From assembly GCF_014646095.1 (NCBI RefSeq), contig NZ_BMMU01000030.1, forward strand, positions 31,325 to 95,324: a stretch of 64,000 nt of DNA. The letters run 5' to 3'. Origin of the DNA: Streptomyces lacrimifluminis. GTDB taxonomy: Bacteria; Actinomycetota; Actinomycetes; Streptomycetales; Streptomycetaceae. The notes beneath the pieces were generated by a model that did no database searches, was not told where the DNA came from, and worked only from the letters and a program-made list of their open reading frames with translations. A program made the position numbers and the translations under genes. Positions 61,195 to 64,000 of this stretch are shown here, piece after piece (position 1 is the first letter of the stretch; every line of letters begins with the position of its first letter).

Positions 61195-63239
61195 TGTTCC
61201 GCGCCTCAAGAGCCGTGCTCGGCACGGCAGTCGCGATCGCGCTCGCCTGGACGCCGGCGGCCGCCGCACAGGACCGGGGTCACCAGGGGCCCGACGAGCC
61301 CCGTACCGTGCGGGTGAGCACGGCCGCCGACGGCGGTCAGGCCGACGGACCGTCGAGCGGGGCCTCGATCAGCGCCGACGGCCGCCAGGTCGCGTTCACG
61401 TCCACCGCGCCGAGCCTCGGCTGCGAGCGCCTCTCGCCGTGCCTGTTCCTGAAGGACCTGACCGACGGCGGCCTGACCAGGATCGACCTCGGCAGCGGCC
61501 ACACCTACGACGCGCCGCTGTCCAGCGCCGACGGGAGCCGTGTCGCCTTCTCCGCCGGCACCCGCTTCCAGGCTCCTTACCTGTACGACAGCGCCACCGG
61601 CCGTTCGGAGCGGCTGTGGCCCGAAGACCCGCCCGGCTCGGCCGAGTTGGGCCGCGCCCAGTCGATCAGCCCCGACGGCACGCACGTCGCGTACACCATC
61701 GGCGGCCGCAACGGAGGGCAGACCGCGCGGCTGCTGTACGTCCGGGACACGGAGACCGGCACCGAGGAGCTGATCTCGACCGCCGAGGAGGGCGACAAGA
61801 GCAACGCCTCGGTGAGCGGTGACGGCAATCGGGTCGCCTACTCGGTCCAGGGGGACGTCGAGGGCGACGACCCGAACGACGTCTTCGTCAAGGACCGGGC
61901 GACGGGCCAGCGCATCCACGTCGACGCGGACCTCGGTGTCGCCCATCTGATCCGGATCACGGCGGACGGCCGCCGGGTCCTCCTCAACGCCAACACCGGG
62001 GTGTACGTCCACGACCTGAGCACGGGCACATCGCGACGGGTGGCCGACGGAACCGCCTCCTCGGCCACGGCGGACGGCCGGTACGCCGTCGTCACGGGCA
62101 CGGACGGCGTGCGGGTGCGTGACCTGCGGACGGGGCTGCGAGGGGCCACCCTCTCGTGGACCGCCACGGTGATGGGCGACTCGCTGGCCGCCAAGGGACG
62201 TGTGGTGGCGTTCAGTTCGACGGAGTCCCACCTGGTGCCGGGCGACACCAACCGGCAGTCGGACGTGTTCACCTTCTCGGGCGGCCTAGGGAAGAACCCG
62301 GCCCCGATGCCGTCCGTCACCGAACGGCTCGGCGGACCGGCCGGGGCGTCCCACGACCCGGAGATGGATGAGCGCAAGCTCGTCACCTTCACCTCGGAGG
62401 AAGACGTCTTCATCAACGCGCCCCTCCGCGTCGTCCAGGTCAACTCCGACACGGAGAAGCCGTCGTCGGAGAGCACCCCCTGCTCCAACGGACGCATGGT
62501 GGGCTACCTGGTCCCGTCCGCCGCCGACGGCGCCCCGGAGGTCCACGTCCGCCACCGCTCAGTCGGCCAGGTCACCACCCTGGACTCCTACCAGGGCGTC
62601 CGCTTCGCCTGGATGGGGCGGCCCCGGATCAGCCCCACCTGCCAGTGGATCACCTACGCGGCGACCCTGCCCGCCACCGACGCCGACCCGGACCCGCAAC
62701 CCCGCGTCTACCGCTTCAAGTTGGACGGCGGCACCACGGACGTGGTCAGCGCGCCCTCGGGCGGTCCGGCGGGCAACCCGTCCATCGACTACGACGGCCG
62801 GTACATCGCCTTCGAGCAGGGCGGCGACGTCTACGTCCGGGACCTGGACACCGGCGACCTGTCGAAGGTCGCGGACGGCGCCTCGGCCCCCTCCCTCAGC
62901 GGCCGGACGATCGCCTTCCAGCAGGGCAGGTACGTCTATGTCCGGGACCTCGACACCGGCACCACCACGGCCCGGGTCAGGGGCGCCCAGCCCTCGCTCT
63001 CCAGGCACGGCACAGAGTTCGCGTACACCTCGGGCCGTTCCGTGTACCTGCTCGAAATCGCCACGGGGAAGAGGCAGTTGGTCAGCGTCGATCGCTGGGG
63101 CGGCCGCAACGACCTCCCGGCCGGGCACCCCTCGGTCAACGCCGACGGCACGGTCGTCGCGTTCGAGTCGGCCTCACCCGATCTGGTGGAAGGGGACACG
63201 AACGGGGTGACGGACATCTTCCTGCGGACAGTGCGGTAG
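61194..63239 (+). CDS. Secreted TolB-like beta-propeller protein (large)
   Basis: 681 residues. Signal peptide (about 1-24, ending AAAAQ), then many blades with the repeating pattern SADGRQVAFTSTAPSL, ISPDGTHVAYT, VSGDGNRVAYS, PSLSGRTIAFQ, and a final NADGTVVAFESASPDLVEGDTNGVTDIF. The length allows two propellers. No sortase signal or membrane anchor is seen, so it is likely released. ATG overlaps the upstream stop (TGATG) with GGAGG before it, so it is coupled to the smaller paralogue, from which it may have arisen by duplication. Confidence 0.82.
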   Translation: MFRASRAVLGTAVAIALAWTPAAAAQDRGHQGPDEPRTVRVSTAADGGQADGPSSGASISADGRQVAFTSTAPSLGCERLSPCLFLKDLTDGGLTRIDLGSGHTYDAPLSSADGSRVAFSAGTRFQAPYLYDSATGRSERLWPEDPPGSAELGRAQSISPDGTHVAYTIGGRNGGQTARLLYVRDTETGTEELISTAEEGDKSNASVSGDGNRVAYSVQGDVEGDDPNDVFVKDRATGQRIHVDADLGVAHLIRITADGRRVLLNANTGVYVHDLSTGTSRRVADGTASSATADGRYAVVTGTDGVRVRDLRTGLRGATLSWTATVMGDSLAAKGRVVAFSSTESHLVPGDTNRQSDVFTFSGGLGKNPAPMPSVTERLGGPAGASHDPEMDERKLVTFTSEEDVFINAPLRVVQVNSDTEKPSSESTPCSNGRMVGYLVPSAADGAPEVHVRHRSVGQVTTLDSYQGVRFAWMGRPRISPTCQWITYAATLPATDADPDPQPRVYRFKLDGGTTDVVSAPSGGPAGNPSIDYDGRYIAFEQGGDVYVRDLDTGDLSKVADGASAPSLSGRTIAFQQGRYVYVRDLDTGTTTARVRGAQPSLSRHGTEFAYTSGRSVYLLEIATGKRQLVSVDRWGGRNDLPAGHPSVNADGTVVAFESASPDLVEGDTNGVTDIFLRTVR

Positions 63240-63289
63240 CAGGCGACAACCACCACGAACAACAGGCAACACCACAACGGGGGACCACC

Positions 63290-63311
63290 ATGCACAACAC
63301 CAAGCGAGTCT
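63290..63311 (+). other. Possible truncated start of a third gene after the propeller pair
   Basis: ATG at 63290 with GGGGGACCACC upstream begins MHNTKRVF, in the style of the two preceding genes. After about eight codons it runs into antisense of decayed fragments. It may be a gene start cut off by the rearrangement. Confidence 0.25.
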
Positions 63312-63545
63312 TCGCCTCGCGCGCACGCCAGTGGTGTTCCTCGGCGAGAACCCGCCGACAGGTGAAGCGTACGGCCCGCACACCGCTGCGGTGCCAGCCA
63401 GTAGGGGCCCCGGCAAAGGTGGTACGCCTTCCGGACGGATCTGGTCGAGGGGGAAGGCCCCAGAGAACAGGCAGTCGGTCAGGTTGGTGGCAGTCAGTAC
63501 CAGGTGCGCAGCATCCACGCCCTGCACCGAGACGCCCCGCACTCT
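63312..63545 (-). pseudogene. Pentapeptide-repeat protein remnant, frameshifted
   Basis: The minus strand reads VRGVSVQGVDAAHLVLTATN and LTDCLFSGAFPLDQIRPEG, then shifts frame to TTFAGAPTGWHRSGVRAVR and VLAEEHHWRA. These are typical of actinobacterial pentapeptide-repeat proteins that I recall ending LAEEQHWRA. Both ends are missing; the 5' end is fused to an IS110 fragment. Confidence 0.6.
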
Positions 63546-64000
63546 CTCCCGCCCAGAGGACGTTGACGCGGCGGCGGGCCAGGGCGAGGACGGCCTGGAG
63601 GTTGCCGCTGATCTTGCCGGAGTCGCGGGGAACGGGAGCAACGCCGCCGAAGCCGGCGAGGCGGTCAGGAGTGCCGAAGAGACGAGAGACTCATGTCGCC
63701 GCCGGTCGCGGCAAGGAACTCGGCACCGAGGATCACGCCCAGGCCGGGCATGCTGGTGATCACTTCGAAGTCCCGATGTTCGCGAAACCGGGCCTCGATC
63801 ATTTTGTCGAGTTCGGCGACCTGCTGGTTGAGGGTCATCACTTCCCGCGCGAGTGTGTGCACCAGCTGGGCGGTCAGTTGTTCGCCGGGCAGGCTGGTGT
63901 GCCGGCGTCCGGCGCCTCCCGAGCTGTCTCGGCGAGCCGGTCAGGGCGCAGGACCATGCGGTTGCGCAGCCAGGTCTCGAGCCTCTTCTTGACTGTCCGG
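63546..64000 (-). pseudogene. IS110-family transposase, decayed internal fragment
   Basis: The minus strand has the middle of an IS110 transposase: VKKRLETWLRNRMVLRPDRL, a frameshift, then LPGEQLTAQLVHTLAREV, IEARFREHRDFEVITSMPGL, GVILGAEFLAATGGDMS, another frameshift, GTPDRLAGFGGVAPVPRDSG, and ALARRRVNVLW. About 40 residues between GNLQ and AVLALARR are deleted. It runs off the window end. It shares about 39 identical bases with the fragment at 59417-59706. Confidence 0.82.

Overview
The window is chromosomal DNA of a Streptomyces or very close relative. Support comes from the very high GC content, the frequent GTG starts, the LL-diaminopimelate type division cluster with ylmD-ylmE-sepF-yggT-divIVA downstream of ftsZ, the SAV_6107 and Rv2175c family genes, and a dispersed repeat that I recognise from Streptomyces genomes. 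No rRNA, tRNA or CRISPR array was seen.

Layout. Bases 1-7412 (mostly +) hold the end of an acyltransferase gene, a MacS/MacR-like two-component pair, a phosphofructokinase, a fused anthranilate synthase (-) with a Trp-codon leader peptide and attenuator, class II DAHP synthase, and bacterioferritin-associated ferredoxin with an iron box. Bases 7425-12245 (mostly -) hold bacterioferritin, a molybdopterin oxidoreductase (+), a His-rich DUF4396 membrane protein with a CsoR-like operator, endonuclease IV and a PASTA Ser/Thr kinase. Bases 12501-18843 hold thiG-thiS-thiO (-) behind a TPP riboswitch, then (+) a small unknown protein, an FAD reductase, an Rv2175c-like DNA-binding protein, thiE and metF. 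Bases 18900-28419 are more variable. They hold a membrane protein with a Gln/Tyr-rich tail, a CrtI-like oxidoreductase, a DUF4126 membrane protein, and a TetR / YhgE-Pip / degenerate ABC ATPase locus with a perfect palindromic operator. A HEPN-domain protein, a methyltransferase and a DUF3040 protein follow.

Bases 28525-33322 (-) form a tightly overlapping MoxR / DUF58 / transglutaminase operon. After a beta-carbonic anhydrase comes the division and cell-wall (dcw) cluster (+, 34512-52474): rsmH, ftsL, ftsI, murE, murF, mraY, murD, ftsW, murG, ftsQ, ftsZ, pgeF, ylmE, sepF, yggT, divIVA. Together these make lipid II, polymerise it at the septum, build and anchor the Z-ring and direct polar growth. 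A repeat-borne hairpin sits on the ftsW ribosome-binding site. Bases 52511-59400 hold strong terminators, ileS (-) with a T-box leader, a histone-H1-like/DksA zinc-finger fusion, lspA, an RluD-type pseudouridine synthase and a GNAT acetyltransferase.

The last 4.6 kb is accessory and decayed. Two IS110-type transposase fragments flank a frameshifted 3' scrap of ilvE, an orphan fragment and two overlapping genes for secreted TolB-like beta-propeller proteins. A pentapeptide-repeat remnant is fused to the second IS110 fragment.

The order acyltransferase - DAHP synthase - Ser/Thr kinase - Rv2175c - MetF - dcw resembles the Mycobacterium tuberculosis Rv2182c-Rv2150c region as I remember it. This suggests an old actinobacterial core block with later insertions. 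All functional calls come from reading translated sequence and known motifs; no database search was run.
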